Source: Tessaracoccus sp. MC1865
Lineage (GTDB): Bacteria; Actinomycetota; Actinomycetes; Propionibacteriales; Propionibacteriaceae
Assembly (NCBI RefSeq): GCF_017815535.1
Contig: NZ_CP072596.1
Coordinates: forward strand, 2,883,614 to 2,947,613
Direction: 5' to 3'
DNA length: 64,000 bases
Position numbers and translations under genes: made by a program. The notes beneath the pieces were generated by a model, which was given only the letters and a program-made list of their open reading frames with translations, had not been told where the DNA came from and ran no database searches. Shown here one piece after another: positions 17,208 through 26,086 of the stretch; the stretch's first letter is position 1, and the number at the start of each line of letters is the position of its first letter.

Positions 17208-18712
17208 ACACCGACCACACGATCGACCGCTGGCTCACCGACAGCGCCCGTTCCTACCCGGACCGGGTGGCCGTCGACGACCGCGGCGTGGGCACCACCT
17301 ACGCCGGTCTGGAGCGCCGCGTCGGGCGGTTGTCGGAGCGGCTCACCCGCGGGGGCTACCGCGCGGGCGACCGCATCGCCACCGTCACCGGCAGCAGCAC
17401 CGATCACGTGGTCTGGTTCTTCGCCTGCGCCCGCCTGGGCATCGCGCTCGTCCCGCTGTCCTGGCGTTCGGCGCCGGCGGAACTGGCCCACGCCCTGAGG
17501 GTCGCCGATCCGATGCTGGTGGTGGTCGAGGACGCCTACGCCACCGTCGCGGGGGAAGGGCTGGCCCTGCTGCCGGAGCCCATCAACACCGCCAGGTTCG
17601 ACACCTACGGCGTGCCGCCCCGCGCCCACCACACGCCTGCAGGGCCGCGCCGCGGGCCGCACAACGACGACCCCCTGCTGATCATCTTCACCTCCGGCAG
17701 CACCGGCCGCCCCAAGGCCGCCGTCCTCACCCACGACACGTGCTTCTGGACCAACCTGTCCTTCTCGCGCGTCGTGCCGTTGAACCGCGACGACGTGGTG
17801 CTCTCGGTGCTGCCCCAGCACCACGCCGGCGGGTGGAACGTGCAGCCGCTGCTGGCCTGGTCGGTGGGTGCCACCGTCGTGCTGGAGCGCACGTTCGACG
17901 CCCGCCGCATCCTGCAGCTCATCCCCGCGCGCGGCATCACCGCCATGATGGGCGTGCCCACGCACTACCGGCGGCTCAGCGAGGAGTACACCTTCGCCGA
18001 GACCGACCTCTCCACGTTGCGCACCGCAGTCGTGGGCGGCGCCCCCGCCTCCGCCGCCGTGCTGCGCACCTGGCACGCCCGCGGCGTGCGACTCACCCAG
18101 GGCTACGGGCTGACCGAGGCCGGACCCAACGTGCTGTGCCTCCCGCCCGAGGACGCCCTCGAGCGGGTGGGCTCGGCGGGCCGCCCGTACCCCCACGTGG
18201 AGGTGGCGCTGGCAGAGCCGGTCAACGGCGAGCCCGTCGTCGGGCCGGCCACCGGGGAGCTGCTGGTGCGGGGGCCGGGGCTGTTCGCCGGCTACCTCGG
18301 CGACCCCGTCGCCACCGACGACGCGCTGCGCGACGGCTGGCTGCACACCGGCGACCTCGCCACCCGCGACGAGGCCGGCTACTACTCCATCCTCGGCCGC
18401 ACCGACGACGTGTACATCTCCGGCGGCGAGAACATCGCCCCCGTCGAGGTGGAGGAGGCGCTGCTGACGCATCCCGCGGTCGCCCAGGCCGCAGTCGTGG
18501 GCGTGCCGGACGACATCTGGGGCGAGGTCGGCCACGCCCACGTGGTCCTGCGCCCGGGCGCCACCGTCGACAGCGCCGAGCTGATCGCCCACGTGCGGGC
18601 GCAACTGGCCGCCTTCAAAGCCCCGGCGAGGATCACGTTCGCCGACGCCCTGCCCACCGCCGGCATCGACAAGGTCAGCCGCCGGGCACTGAGAGAAGAG
18701 AGTCGCCGATGA
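17204..18712 (+). CDS. AMP-forming acyl-CoA ligase (ANL superfamily)
   Basis: Activates a carboxylic acid to its CoA thioester through an acyl-adenylate in the cytoplasm. The 502-residue protein shows the P-loop IFTSGSTGRPKAAVLTH, the A5 block GYGLTEAGPN, the A7/A8 block DGWLHTGDLATRDEAGYYSILGR followed by TDDVYISGGENIAPVEVEEAL, and the A10 region with catalytic Lys in DKVSRRAL. Start GTG 17204 overlaps the LivM stop; the frame further upstream is a shadow of livM. The chain length of the acid cannot be read from sequence. In this operon it would activate whatever acid the importer brings in, or an acid released by the hydrolase. Confidence 0.9.
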   Translation: MNTDHTIDRWLTDSARSYPDRVAVDDRGVGTTYAGLERRVGRLSERLTRGGYRAGDRIATVTGSSTDHVVWFFACARLGIALVPLSWRSAPAELAHALRVADPMLVVVEDAYATVAGEGLALLPEPINTARFDTYGVPPRAHHTPAGPRRGPHNDDPLLIIFTSGSTGRPKAAVLTHDTCFWTNLSFSRVVPLNRDDVVLSVLPQHHAGGWNVQPLLAWSVGATVVLERTFDARRILQLIPARGITAMMGVPTHYRRLSEEYTFAETDLSTLRTAVVGGAPASAAVLRTWHARGVRLTQGYGLTEAGPNVLCLPPEDALERVGSAGRPYPHVEVALAEPVNGEPVVGPATGELLVRGPGLFAGYLGDPVATDDALRDGWLHTGDLATRDEAGYYSILGRTDDVYISGGENIAPVEVEEALLTHPAVAQAAVVGVPDDIWGEVGHAHVVLRPGATVDSAELIAHVRAQLAAFKAPARITFADALPTAGIDKVSRRALREESRR

Positions 18713-19323
18713 CGACCATCACCCCCCGCACCGCCCGCGGTGAACGCACCAAGGCCAAGATCCTGGAGTCGGCGCGCACCGCGTTCGCCACCCATGGGTA
18801 CCACGAGGCGTCGATCGTGAAGATCACCGAGGGCGCGGGCGTCGCCATGGGCACCTTCTACCTCTACTTCCCCGGCAAGGCTGAGCTCTACCACGAGGTG
18901 GTCGTCGACCTGAACCGTCAGCTGCGCAACGCCATGCGCCAGGGCAGCGACGGCGCCGCCAACCGGCTCGAGGCGGAGCGCGGCGGGTTCCGCGCCTACT
19001 TCGACTTCCTCGCCGAACACCCCGAGGTCTACCCCCTCATCCGCGAGGCCTGGTTCGTGGCCCCCGACGCGATGCGCACCCACTACACCCGCATCTTCGA
19101 GGGCTACGCCGAGGCGTTGGCCGATGCGGCAGGGCGGGCTGAGATCTCGGTGGCGAACCCGGAGGTGGCTGCGTGGGCGCTGATGGGCGTCGGCGAAGTG
19201 GTGGGCATGCGCTACCTCAGTTGGGACGCCGGCCACCCTGCCGCCAAGATCCCCGACGACGTGTTCGAGGCCGTCATGGACTTCGTCACCAACGCACTGC
19301 AACCTCGAGGAGGACACGCATGA
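18709..19323 (+). CDS. TetR-family transcriptional regulator
   Basis: A 204-residue DNA-binding protein. The N-terminal helix-turn-helix is [45 protein letters not shown]-type text (residues about 10-55, quoted in two parts here: [18 protein letters not shown] and [16 protein letters not shown]). The C-terminal helical domain would bind an effector, probably a CoA ester or the imported acid. Its gene is inside the operon it is likely to control, overlapping the ligase gene and the dehydrogenase gene by 4 bp each. No operator was identified with confidence near 12424-12496. Confidence 0.92.
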   Translation: MTTITPRTARGERTKAKILESARTAFATHGYHEASIVKITEGAGVAMGTFYLYFPGKAELYHEVVVDLNRQLRNAMRQGSDGAANRLEAERGGFRAYFDFLAEHPEVYPLIREAWFVAPDAMRTHYTRIFEGYAEALADAAGRAEISVANPEVAAWALMGVGEVVGMRYLSWDAGHPAAKIPDDVFEAVMDFVTNALQPRGGHA

Positions 19324-20069
19324 GCACCCCACTGAGCGACCGGAAGGCGCTCGTCACCGGCGGCGCCAGCGGCATCGGGCTCGCCTGCGCACAGGCGTTG
19401 GCCGTCGACGGCGCGCGCGTCGTCGTCGCTGATCTCAACGAGGCCGCCGCACGCGCGACCGCCGAGGAACTGGGCGGCGAGGCCTGGGTCGTCGACCTGT
19501 CCGACACCGCCGCGCTCGAGGACCTGAGCCTCGACTGCGACATCCTGGTCAACTGCGCCGGCATCCAGCGGGTCTCCCCCATCGAGGAGTTCGACCCGGC
19601 CGCGTTCCGGCTGCTGCACCGCATCATGCTGGAGGCGCCGTTCCTGCTCATCCGCGCTGCGCTGCCGCACATGTACTCGCAGGGGTTCGGCCGCATCATC
19701 AACATCTCGTCGGTGCACGGCCTGGTGGCCTCGCCGTTCAAGGCTGCCTACGTGTCGGCCAAGCACGGCCTGGAAGGGCTGTCGAAGGTGACGGCGCTGG
19801 AGGGCGGCCCGCACGGGGTCACCTCCGTGTGCGTCAACCCGGGTTACGTGCGCACCCCGCTCGTCGAGGGCCAGGTGGCGGACCAGGCCAGGACGCACGG
19901 CATCTCCGAGGCCGAGGTGATCGAGAAGGTGATGCTGGTGCAGCCGGCCGTCAAGGAGTTCGTGGAGCCCGGCGACCTGGGCGCCCTGGTGTCGTTCCTC
20001 GCCGGCCCGCACGGCCGCATGGCCACCGGCGCCAGCTATGTCATGGACGGCGGGTGGATCGCGCGATGA
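19320..20069 (+). CDS. 3-hydroxybutyrate dehydrogenase-like short-chain dehydrogenase
   Basis: NAD(P)-dependent oxidoreductase, 249 residues. Nucleotide site GGASGIG (14-20), catalytic Ser131, Tyr144 and Lys148 in [21 protein letters not shown]. The [14 protein letters not shown] stretch, the [20 protein letters not shown] segment and the C-terminal lid ([12 protein letters not shown]-type: [17 protein letters not shown]) closely follow the D-3-hydroxybutyrate dehydrogenase branch, where conserved Gln and His/Lys residues hold the carboxylate. With CoA-transferase and thiolase in the same operon, oxidation of 3-hydroxybutyrate to acetoacetate is the most economical reading; other 3-hydroxy acids are possible. 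Confidence 0.85.
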   Translation: MSTPLSDRKALVTGGASGIGLACAQALAVDGARVVVADLNEAAARATAEELGGEAWVVDLSDTAALEDLSLDCDILVNCAGIQRVSPIEEFDPAAFRLLHRIMLEAPFLLIRAALPHMYSQGFGRIINISSVHGLVASPFKAAYVSAKHGLEGLSKVTALEGGPHGVTSVCVNPGYVRTPLVEGQVADQARTHGISEAEVIEKVMLVQPAVKEFVEPGDLGALVSFLAGPHGRMATGASYVMDGGWIAR

Positions 20070-20944
20070 GCCGCCGAGACGTCACGGTGCCCGGCGGGCT
20101 CTACTGCCACGTCTGGGAACCCTCGGCCGACCCCGTCGGCACGGTGCTCGCCGTGCACGGCATCACCTCGTCATCGCGCGCCTGGGAACCATTGGCCCGG
20201 CACCTGCCCGGGTGGCGGATCGTCGCCCCGGACCTGCGCGGGAGGGGGCGGTCGAACGCCCTGCCCGGGCCGCACGGGATGGCACAGCACGCCGACGACG
20301 TGGCCGCCGCGCTGGAGCACCTCGGCATCCACCACGTGCTGCCAGTGGGGCACTCGATGGGCGGGTTCGTCTCCGTGACGCTCGCCCACCGGCACCCGCA
20401 GCTCATGGACCGGCTGGTGCTCGTCGACGGCGGCCTCCCGCTGCCGATGCCCGAGGGCCTCGCCCCGGAGGACGCGCTGCAGGCGATCCTCGGCCCAGCC
20501 GCGCAACGGCTGTCGATGACGTTCGACTCCCCCGAGGAGTACGTGGCGTTCTGGCAGCAGCACCCCGCCTTCGCCACGTGGACGCCGGACGTGGAGCGCT
20601 ACGTCCGCTACGACCTGCACGGCGACGAGGCCCCCTACCGGCCCTCCACCAGCTACGACGCCATGGCCGGCGACTACCAGGACCTGGTGCGCGCCGAGGG
20701 CAACACGTTCCTCGACGCGCTGCAGGGCCTGGCGGTGCCGACGGTGTTCCTGCGCGCCGAGCGGGGAATGATGGACGAGCCGGGCGGGCTCTTCCCCGCT
20801 GACTACGCAGCCCGGTGGGCGGCCCGGCTGCCCGAGTTCACCGTCGTGGAGGTGCCGGGGGTCAATCACTACACGATCACGTTGTCGGAACGCGGAGCCG
20901 CCGTGGTCGCCGATGCCGTGCTGCACCAGGAGGTGGCCCCATGA
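20066..20944 (+). CDS. Alpha/beta hydrolase
   Basis: A 292-residue cytoplasmic hydrolase. Oxyanion block [17 protein letters not shown], nucleophile Ser97 in GHSMGG, acid in the LRAERG region and His in VPGVNHYTI near the C-terminus. It has no signal peptide. Encoded between the hydroxy-acid dehydrogenase and the CoA-transferase with 4 bp overlaps on both sides, so it probably releases the free acid from an ester, lactone or short oligomer taken up by the importer; the substrate is inferred from context only. Confidence 0.85.
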   Translation: MSRRDVTVPGGLYCHVWEPSADPVGTVLAVHGITSSSRAWEPLARHLPGWRIVAPDLRGRGRSNALPGPHGMAQHADDVAAALEHLGIHHVLPVGHSMGGFVSVTLAHRHPQLMDRLVLVDGGLPLPMPEGLAPEDALQAILGPAAQRLSMTFDSPEEYVAFWQQHPAFATWTPDVERYVRYDLHGDEAPYRPSTSYDAMAGDYQDLVRAEGNTFLDALQGLAVPTVFLRAERGMMDEPGGLFPADYAARWAARLPEFTVVEVPGVNHYTITLSERGAAVVADAVLHQEVAP

Positions 20945-21648
20945 CCAAGGTCCGGACCAACATCGCCGAGGCGCTGACGGAGCACCTCTTCGACGGGATG
21001 ACGCTGGCCGTCGGAGGCTTCGGGTTGTCCGGCAATCCGGTGGACCTGATTGAGATCGTCCGGGATTCGGGCGTCCGGGACCTGACCGTGGTGTCGAACA
21101 ACATGGGCGTCGACGGCGTGGGCCTGGGCATGTTGCTCGACAACAAACAGGTCCACAAGGTGCTGGCGTCCTACGTTGGCGAGAACAAGACGTTCATGGC
21201 GCAGTACATCAGCGGCGAACTGGAGGTGGAGTTCGTGCCGCAGGGCACCCTCGCGGAGCGGCTGCGTGCGGGCGGGGCCGGCATCCCCGCGTTCTACACA
21301 GCCACCGGCGTGGGCACGATCATCGCCGACGGCAAGCCGGTGCAGACCTTCGACGGCCGGGAGTACGTGCTGGAGCGCGCCATCGTCGCCGACGTGTCGC
21401 TGGTGCACGCCCACACCGCCGACGTCAGCGGCAACCTGGTGTTCAACCGGACGGCCCGCAACTTCAACCCCAATGTCGCGACGGCGGGGCGGGTGACGTT
21501 CGTTGAGGCCGAGCACATCGTCGAACTGGGCGGCATCGACCCCGACGCCGTGCACCTGCCGGGTGTCTACGTGCACCACGTGGCGCAGTATTCCGGGCGC
21601 GAGAAGCCCATCGAGCAGCGCACCGTGCGTGCGCGTCAGGAGGCTTAG
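20941..21648 (+). CDS. scoA: 3-oxoacid CoA-transferase, subunit A
   Basis: Alpha subunit of a class I CoA-transferase that moves CoA from a donor (usually succinyl-CoA) to a 3-oxo acid such as acetoacetate. The 235-residue chain carries the glycine-rich CoA site GGFGLSGNPVDLI and the family blocks VSNNMGVDGVGLGMLL, VEFVPQGTLAERLRAGGAGIPAFYTATGVGT and RTARNFNPNVATA. Its partner begins 3 bp downstream of the stop. Succinyl-CoA:3-oxoacid specificity is suggested by the overall pattern and the adjacent dehydrogenase and thiolase. Confidence 0.92.
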   Translation: MTKVRTNIAEALTEHLFDGMTLAVGGFGLSGNPVDLIEIVRDSGVRDLTVVSNNMGVDGVGLGMLLDNKQVHKVLASYVGENKTFMAQYISGELEVEFVPQGTLAERLRAGGAGIPAFYTATGVGTIIADGKPVQTFDGREYVLERAIVADVSLVHAHTADVSGNLVFNRTARNFNPNVATAGRVTFVEAEHIVELGGIDPDAVHLPGVYVHHVAQYSGREKPIEQRTVRARQEA

Positions 21649-21651
21649 ACG

Positions 21652-22299
21652 ATGGCCTGGACCCGCGACGAGATGGCGGCCATGGCGGCCGCCGAACTGC
21701 AGGACGGCGACTACGTGAACCTGGGCATCGGCATGCCCACCCTGGTGGCCAACAACCTGCCCGAGGGCGTGCACGTGGTGCTACAGAGCGAGAACGGCAT
21801 CCTCGGGATGGGCCCGTTCCCGTACGAGGGCGACGAACACCCAGACCTGATCAACGCCGGCAAGCAGACGGTGACGCTGCTGCCGGGCGCGGCTATCTTC
21901 GACTCGGCCACGAGCTTCGCCATGATCCGCGGCGGCAAGATGGCGGCCGCCATCCTGGGCGCGATGCAGGTCTCGGGCGCCGGCGACCTGGCGAACTGGC
22001 AGATCCCCGGCAAGCTCGTGAAGGGCATGGGCGGCGCGATGGACCTGGTGGCCGGCACCGACCGGGTGATCGTCCTGACGGAGCACGTCGCCAAGGACGG
22101 GTCGCCGAAGATCGTGGCCGAATGCACCTTGCCGTTGACCGGCCGGGGCGTGGTGCAGCGGATCATCACCGACCTCTGCGTATTCGACGTGGTCGACGGC
22201 GCGCTGGTGCTGCGACGCATCGCCCCCGGTCATTCGGCTGATGAGATTGAGACCAAGACCGGGGCCGAGTTCTCGGTGGAGCTGGAGGAAGTGGCATGA
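21652..22299 (+). CDS. scoB: 3-oxoacid CoA-transferase, subunit B
   Basis: Beta subunit, 215 residues, with the catalytic glutamate Glu47 in SENGILG that forms the enzyme-CoA thioester. Other family blocks are [13 protein letters not shown], the [18 protein letters not shown] segment and [13 protein letters not shown]. Its stop overlaps the thiolase start by 4 bp. Together with subunit A it would turn acetoacetate into acetoacetyl-CoA for the thiolase. Confidence 0.93.
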   Translation: MAWTRDEMAAMAAAELQDGDYVNLGIGMPTLVANNLPEGVHVVLQSENGILGMGPFPYEGDEHPDLINAGKQTVTLLPGAAIFDSATSFAMIRGGKMAAAILGAMQVSGAGDLANWQIPGKLVKGMGGAMDLVAGTDRVIVLTEHVAKDGSPKIVAECTLPLTGRGVVQRIITDLCVFDVVDGALVLRRIAPGHSADEIETKTGAEFSVELEEVA

Positions 22300-23477
22300 G
22301 GGACGTCGTGATCGTGGGCGGGGCCCGCACCCCGCAGGGCCGGCTGCTGGGGCAGCTGGCCTCGCTGACGGCCGTCGAGCTGGGGGCGCACGCGATTCGT
22401 TCCGCGCTGTCGCGGGCCGGGGTCGAGGCGGAGGCCGTGCAGTACGTCGTGATGGGTCACGTGATCCAGGCCGGCTGCGGGCAGAACCCGGCGAAGCAGG
22501 CGGCGGTGTCGGCAGGGCTGAGCCTGCATGTGCCCGCCGAGACGATCAACAAGGTGTGTCTTTCCGGGCTGGCCGCCGTCACGAACGCTGCCCGCCTGAT
22601 CCGGTTGGGCGAGGCCGACGTGGTGGTGGCCGGGGGCATGGAGTCGATGACCAACGCGCCGCACTTGGCGCGGGTGCGCGCGGGGGTGAAGTACGGGGCC
22701 GCTGCGCTGGAGGACTCGGTCGCCTCCGACGGGCTGGACGACGCCGCGGACTGCATCTCGATGGGGCTGCTCACCGAGCAGGGCAACGAACGGCACGGCT
22801 TCACCCGGGAAGAGCAGGACGCGGTGGCGGCCGACTCTCACGCACGGGCCGCTGCGGCCGCGGCCGACGGGGTGTTCGACGAGGAGATCGCGCCGGTGTC
22901 GATCCCGCAACGACGGGGTGAACCACTGGTGCTCGACAGCGACGAGGGCGTGCGGGCCGATTCCAGCGTCGAGACGCTGGGGAAGCTGCGGCCGGCGTTC
23001 CGTGAGGACGGGACGATCACGGCGGGCAACGCGTCGCCGATCTCCGACGGCGCCGCAGCCTTGGTGGTCACGAGCCGAGAGTACGCGGAGGCGAACGGGC
23101 TGACGGTGCTGTGCGTGGTGGGCGAGGCCGGGCAGGTCGCCGGGCCGGACACGCAGCTGCACGAGCAGCCGTCCAAGGCCCTGGCCGCTGCGCTGGCGCG
23201 CGCTGGCTGGGAGGTGGCCGATCTGGACTTCCTCGAGATCAACGAGGCCTTCGCCGCCGTCGGCCTGGCGTCGCTCAAGGAATTGGGCTTCCCGTGGGAG
23301 AGGACGAACCTGCACGGCGGTGCCATCGCGCTGGGCCACCCCGTCGGGGCATCCGGGGCCAGGTTGGCGCTGCATGCGGCGATGGAGTTGCATCGCCGGG
23401 GCGCCGGGCGTGCGGGTGTCGCCTTGTGTGGGGGTGGAGGACAGGGCGAAGCGCTGCTGCTCTCCGCCAACTCTTGA
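22296..23477 (+). CDS. Acetyl-CoA C-acetyltransferase (thiolase)
   Basis: Cleaves acetoacetyl-CoA with CoA to two acetyl-CoA, or runs in reverse. The 393-residue protein has the acyl-enzyme Cys88 in NKVCLSG, the NEAFA motif, His in [14 protein letters not shown], and near the C-terminus [14 protein letters not shown], where the usual second catalytic Cys is in the CGGG motif. It is the last gene of the operon; the downstream 250 bp contains a long inverted repeat (23551-23683) that may end the transcript. Confidence 0.93.
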   Translation: MRDVVIVGGARTPQGRLLGQLASLTAVELGAHAIRSALSRAGVEAEAVQYVVMGHVIQAGCGQNPAKQAAVSAGLSLHVPAETINKVCLSGLAAVTNAARLIRLGEADVVVAGGMESMTNAPHLARVRAGVKYGAAALEDSVASDGLDDAADCISMGLLTEQGNERHGFTREEQDAVAADSHARAAAAAADGVFDEEIAPVSIPQRRGEPLVLDSDEGVRADSSVETLGKLRPAFREDGTITAGNASPISDGAAALVVTSREYAEANGLTVLCVVGEAGQVAGPDTQLHEQPSKALAAALARAGWEVADLDFLEINEAFAAVGLASLKELGFPWERTNLHGGAIALGHPVGASGARLALHAAMELHRRGAGRAGVALCGGGGQGEALLLSANS

Positions 23478-23550
23478 CCGGTCCGCGAGTCGGTCGCGCC
23501 GGGCCCGTTCATAGGCGCCGACAGTAACCATCCGGCACAGCTTGCGTTTA

Positions 23551-23683
23551 GCCGTGGGCAAGGGGGCGCCCTTCGCGGTAGGTCGGGCGTTGGGGGTGCC
23601 CGCCGACGACTGGCTCGGTGGAGACCACATCTCCGGCGGGTGGGGTCCCACATGGGCGAGAAGGGCGCCCCCTTGCCCACGGC
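23551..23683. repeat. 24 bp perfect inverted repeat with 85 bp loop
   Basis: The arm 23551-23574 (starts GCCGTGGGCAAGG) and the arm 23660-23683 are exact reverse complements. The loop holds smaller GC-rich partial repeats. It occupies the gap between the convergent thiolase and radical SAM genes, so it may be a two-way terminator, but the arms are unusually long and far apart for that and there is no T-tract. A small inverted-repeat element is the alternative. No gene is seen in this 250 bp gap. Confidence 0.7.
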
Positions 23684-23727
23684 GATCCGGCCCGAGGTGA
23701 CCCCGTCGACCACCGAGGGATGTGCGG

Positions 23728-24900
23728 TCAGGCCCCCTGAGGCTGGTAGATGCAGGTGGGGTCCGACGCGAGCGGGTCGCCCAGCATGGCGTGCGCCCGC
23801 GCGCGGCTGCCGCCGCAGATCCAGTTGAACTCGCACATTCCGCACTTGCCGGAGTAGGACGACGGTTCCCGCAGCGCCTTCATCATCGGCGCCTCCGCGT
23901 AGATCTCGCGGAACGACTGCTCCTTCACCGAGCCGCACTTGTGGGGCAGGAAGCCCGACGGGTAGACGTCGCCGATGTGGTCCACGAACGCGAAACCCCG
24001 CCCGCTGTTGACGCCGATCGGCGGCCGCGGCGTGCGGCGTTCGCCCACGCTGCCCAGCAAACGCTCGGTCTCCTCGGTCAGCCAGGCGTGCAGCTCGCCC
24101 CGCTCCGGCATGGGCCGGCCCGCGGCGCGGAGGTCGTCGCGCTGGATGGCGACCCGACGGTAGTTCGGCGCCTCCGTCACCTTGACGGCGACCCGGTCGG
24201 AGACGTCGTGCAGCCAGTGCAGCACGTCCTCCATCTCCTCCGGGTCGAGCGGTTCGAGGTTGGAGCCGCGGCCCATCGGCACGAGGAACAGCACGTACCA
24301 CATGTGCGCCTTCATGCTCATGGTGGTGGCGAGCAGCTGCGGCAGTTCCCGCAGGTTGTTGCGGCAGATGGTGGTGTTCACCTGGAACCGGAACCCGTGC
24401 TTGACCACGAGCTCGGCGGCCTTCATCGTGTCGTCGAACGTGCCCTCGATGCCGCGGAACGAGTCGTGGGTCTCGGCGGTGGCGCCGTCGAGTGACAGCG
24501 AGAACGCCTTCACCCCGGCCTCCCGGACGGACGCGAGCCGCTCGTCGGTCAGCAGCGGGGTGACCGACGGCGACAGCGCGATGGGCAGCCCGATGGAGGT
24601 GCCGTAGGCGATGAGCTCCTCCAGGTCGGGGCGCTCGAAAGCGTCGCCGCCGGAGAAGATCACGATGGGCTTCGGGGTGCCGTAGGCGGCGAAGTCGTCG
24701 AGCAGGGCCTTGCCCTGCTCGGTGGTCAGCTGGCGCGGGTCCGCCCGCGTGAACGCGTCAGCCCGGCAGTGCCGACACGCCAACTGGCACGCCCGGGTGA
24801 CCTCCCACACCAGGACGTGGGGCCGATCGCCGGCGTCGTGGTGCAGGGTGCGCACCACTCCCTTCGACTGCGGCTGGTGCATGGCATGTGGGTGCGACAT
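23728..24900 (-). CDS. Radical SAM protein with C-terminal SPASM domain
   Basis: A 390-residue enzyme expected to cleave S-adenosylmethionine with a 4Fe-4S cluster bound by Cys38, Cys42 and Cys45 (CQLACRHC). The core holds GGDAFERPDLEEL and SLDGATAETHDSFRG. The C-terminal SPASM-type region has cysteines in HKCGSV, GKCGMCEFNWICGG and PTCIY for auxiliary clusters. The pattern resembles the TIGR04053 group and haem-pathway radical SAM enzymes. I saw no nearby precursor peptide or haem gene. Start ATG 24900 has TAGGAT 7 nt upstream. It is convergent with the thiolase operon. Confidence 0.88.
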   Translation of the reverse strand: MSHPHAMHQPQSKGVVRTLHHDAGDRPHVLVWEVTRACQLACRHCRADAFTRADPRQLTTEQGKALLDDFAAYGTPKPIVIFSGGDAFERPDLEELIAYGTSIGLPIALSPSVTPLLTDERLASVREAGVKAFSLSLDGATAETHDSFRGIEGTFDDTMKAAELVVKHGFRFQVNTTICRNNLRELPQLLATTMSMKAHMWYVLFLVPMGRGSNLEPLDPEEMEDVLHWLHDVSDRVAVKVTEAPNYRRVAIQRDDLRAAGRPMPERGELHAWLTEETERLLGSVGERRTPRPPIGVNSGRGFAFVDHIGDVYPSGFLPHKCGSVKEQSFREIYAEAPMMKALREPSSYSGKCGMCEFNWICGGSRARAHAMLGDPLASDPTCIYQPQGA

Positions 24901-24907
24901 GCCCGCG

Positions 24908-24913
24908 ATCCTA
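24908..24913 (-). promoter_or_regulatory. Leaderless -10 box of the radical SAM gene
   Basis: TAGGAT on the minus strand, 7 nt before ATG 24900, with no ribosome-binding site. Confidence 0.5.
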
Positions 24914-25090
24914 CAACCAGTAGTACTCAGCGACGGGGGCGGCCGACCAGCAGAGCGGCGCGGCGTGGCTGCCGAGGCTCCGACGACCAGTGGGAAACGC
25001 GGCGTGCAGCTGGCCGTCGGTGAATGCCTGACCCTGGACCCTGCGCGGCTGGGTAGGCTGAGGCCAGTCCAACAAGATAGGGGCCTGCCG

Positions 25091-26071
25091 GTGAAGGGCA
25101 TCGTCGTGTTCTCCGGGTCGGCGCATCATGAGCTGGCCGACGAGATCTGTGACCACCTGGGGCTGAGGCGCTCCGGCGTCAAGATCTCCCGTTTCAGCAA
25201 CGACTGCCTCCAGGCCCAGTTGCTGGAAAACTGCCGCCAACGCGACGTCTACATCGTGCAGCCGCTGGTGCCTCCCACCCAGGAGCACCTGATGGAGCTG
25301 CTCCTGATGATCGACGCCGCCCGCGGCGCGTCGGCAGGTCAGATCACCGCCGTCATCCCGCACTACGCCTACGCCCGCTCCGACAAGAAGGACGCCTCGC
25401 GCATCTCCATCGGCGGCAAGCTGGTGGCCGACATGCTCGCGACGGCAGGCGTCGACCGGGTGCTCACCATGGCGTTGCACGCACCGCAGGTGCACGGCTT
25501 CTTCTCGGTGCCGGTGGACCACCTCACCGCGCTGGGCGTCATCGCCGACCACTACCGCGAGCGGGACCTCACAGACTGCGTCGTCGTCTCCCCGGACCTG
25601 GGCAACGCCAAGCAGGCCACTCTCCTGTCGCGGCTGCTCAATCTCCCCGTCGCCGCGGGCTCGAAGCAGCGGCTGGCCGACGACCGGGTGGTCATCGACG
25701 CCATCGTCGGCGACGTCCGTGGCAAGCGCGCCATCGTGCTCGACGACGAGATCGCCACCGGCGGCTCAATCGTGGAGATCGTGCGCGCGCTGCAGGCCTT
25801 CGGCGCCGCCGAGGTGAGTGTCGCCTGCACGCACGGGCTGTTCACCGGCAACGCGGTCGAGAAGCTGCTGAGCGTGGACGCCATCAAGGAGATCGTGTCG
25901 ACCAACACCGTGCCTGCACCAGAGAACTTCCCGGGCCTCACGTGCCTGAGTGTCGCTCAGTTGTTCGCCAGCGCCATCGACCGGATCCACAACGGCCGCT
26001 CCGTCTCGAAGCTGTTCAACGACGTGGATCCGTCGCACGCCCCGCCGCCCCAGCCGGAGGGTCTCTTCTGA
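25091..26071 (+). CDS. Ribose-phosphate pyrophosphokinase-like protein (divergent PRPP synthetase)
   Basis: A 326-residue phosphoribosyltransferase-fold protein related to PRPP synthetase, which makes phosphoribosyl pyrophosphate from ribose 5-phosphate and ATP. Family blocks are FSGSAHHELADEICDHLG, DVYIVQPLVPP, PHYAYARSDKKD and the double-acid PRPP loop in VLDDEIATGGSI. Differences from the housekeeping enzyme: the usual SPDVGG motif reads SPDLGNAKQA, the usual DDMIDTGGT loop reads DDEIATGGS, and the flexible loop reads SKQRLADD. It may be a second, specialised synthetase or a regulatory paralogue. GTG 25091 fits the family N-terminus. A TAGGCT box lies about 35 nt upstream. Confidence 0.82.
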   Translation: MKGIVVFSGSAHHELADEICDHLGLRRSGVKISRFSNDCLQAQLLENCRQRDVYIVQPLVPPTQEHLMELLLMIDAARGASAGQITAVIPHYAYARSDKKDASRISIGGKLVADMLATAGVDRVLTMALHAPQVHGFFSVPVDHLTALGVIADHYRERDLTDCVVVSPDLGNAKQATLLSRLLNLPVAAGSKQRLADDRVVIDAIVGDVRGKRAIVLDDEIATGGSIVEIVRALQAFGAAEVSVACTHGLFTGNAVEKLLSVDAIKEIVSTNTVPAPENFPGLTCLSVAQLFASAIDRIHNGRSVSKLFNDVDPSHAPPPQPEGLF

Positions 26072-26086
26072 CCCCGTGGATGCGGG

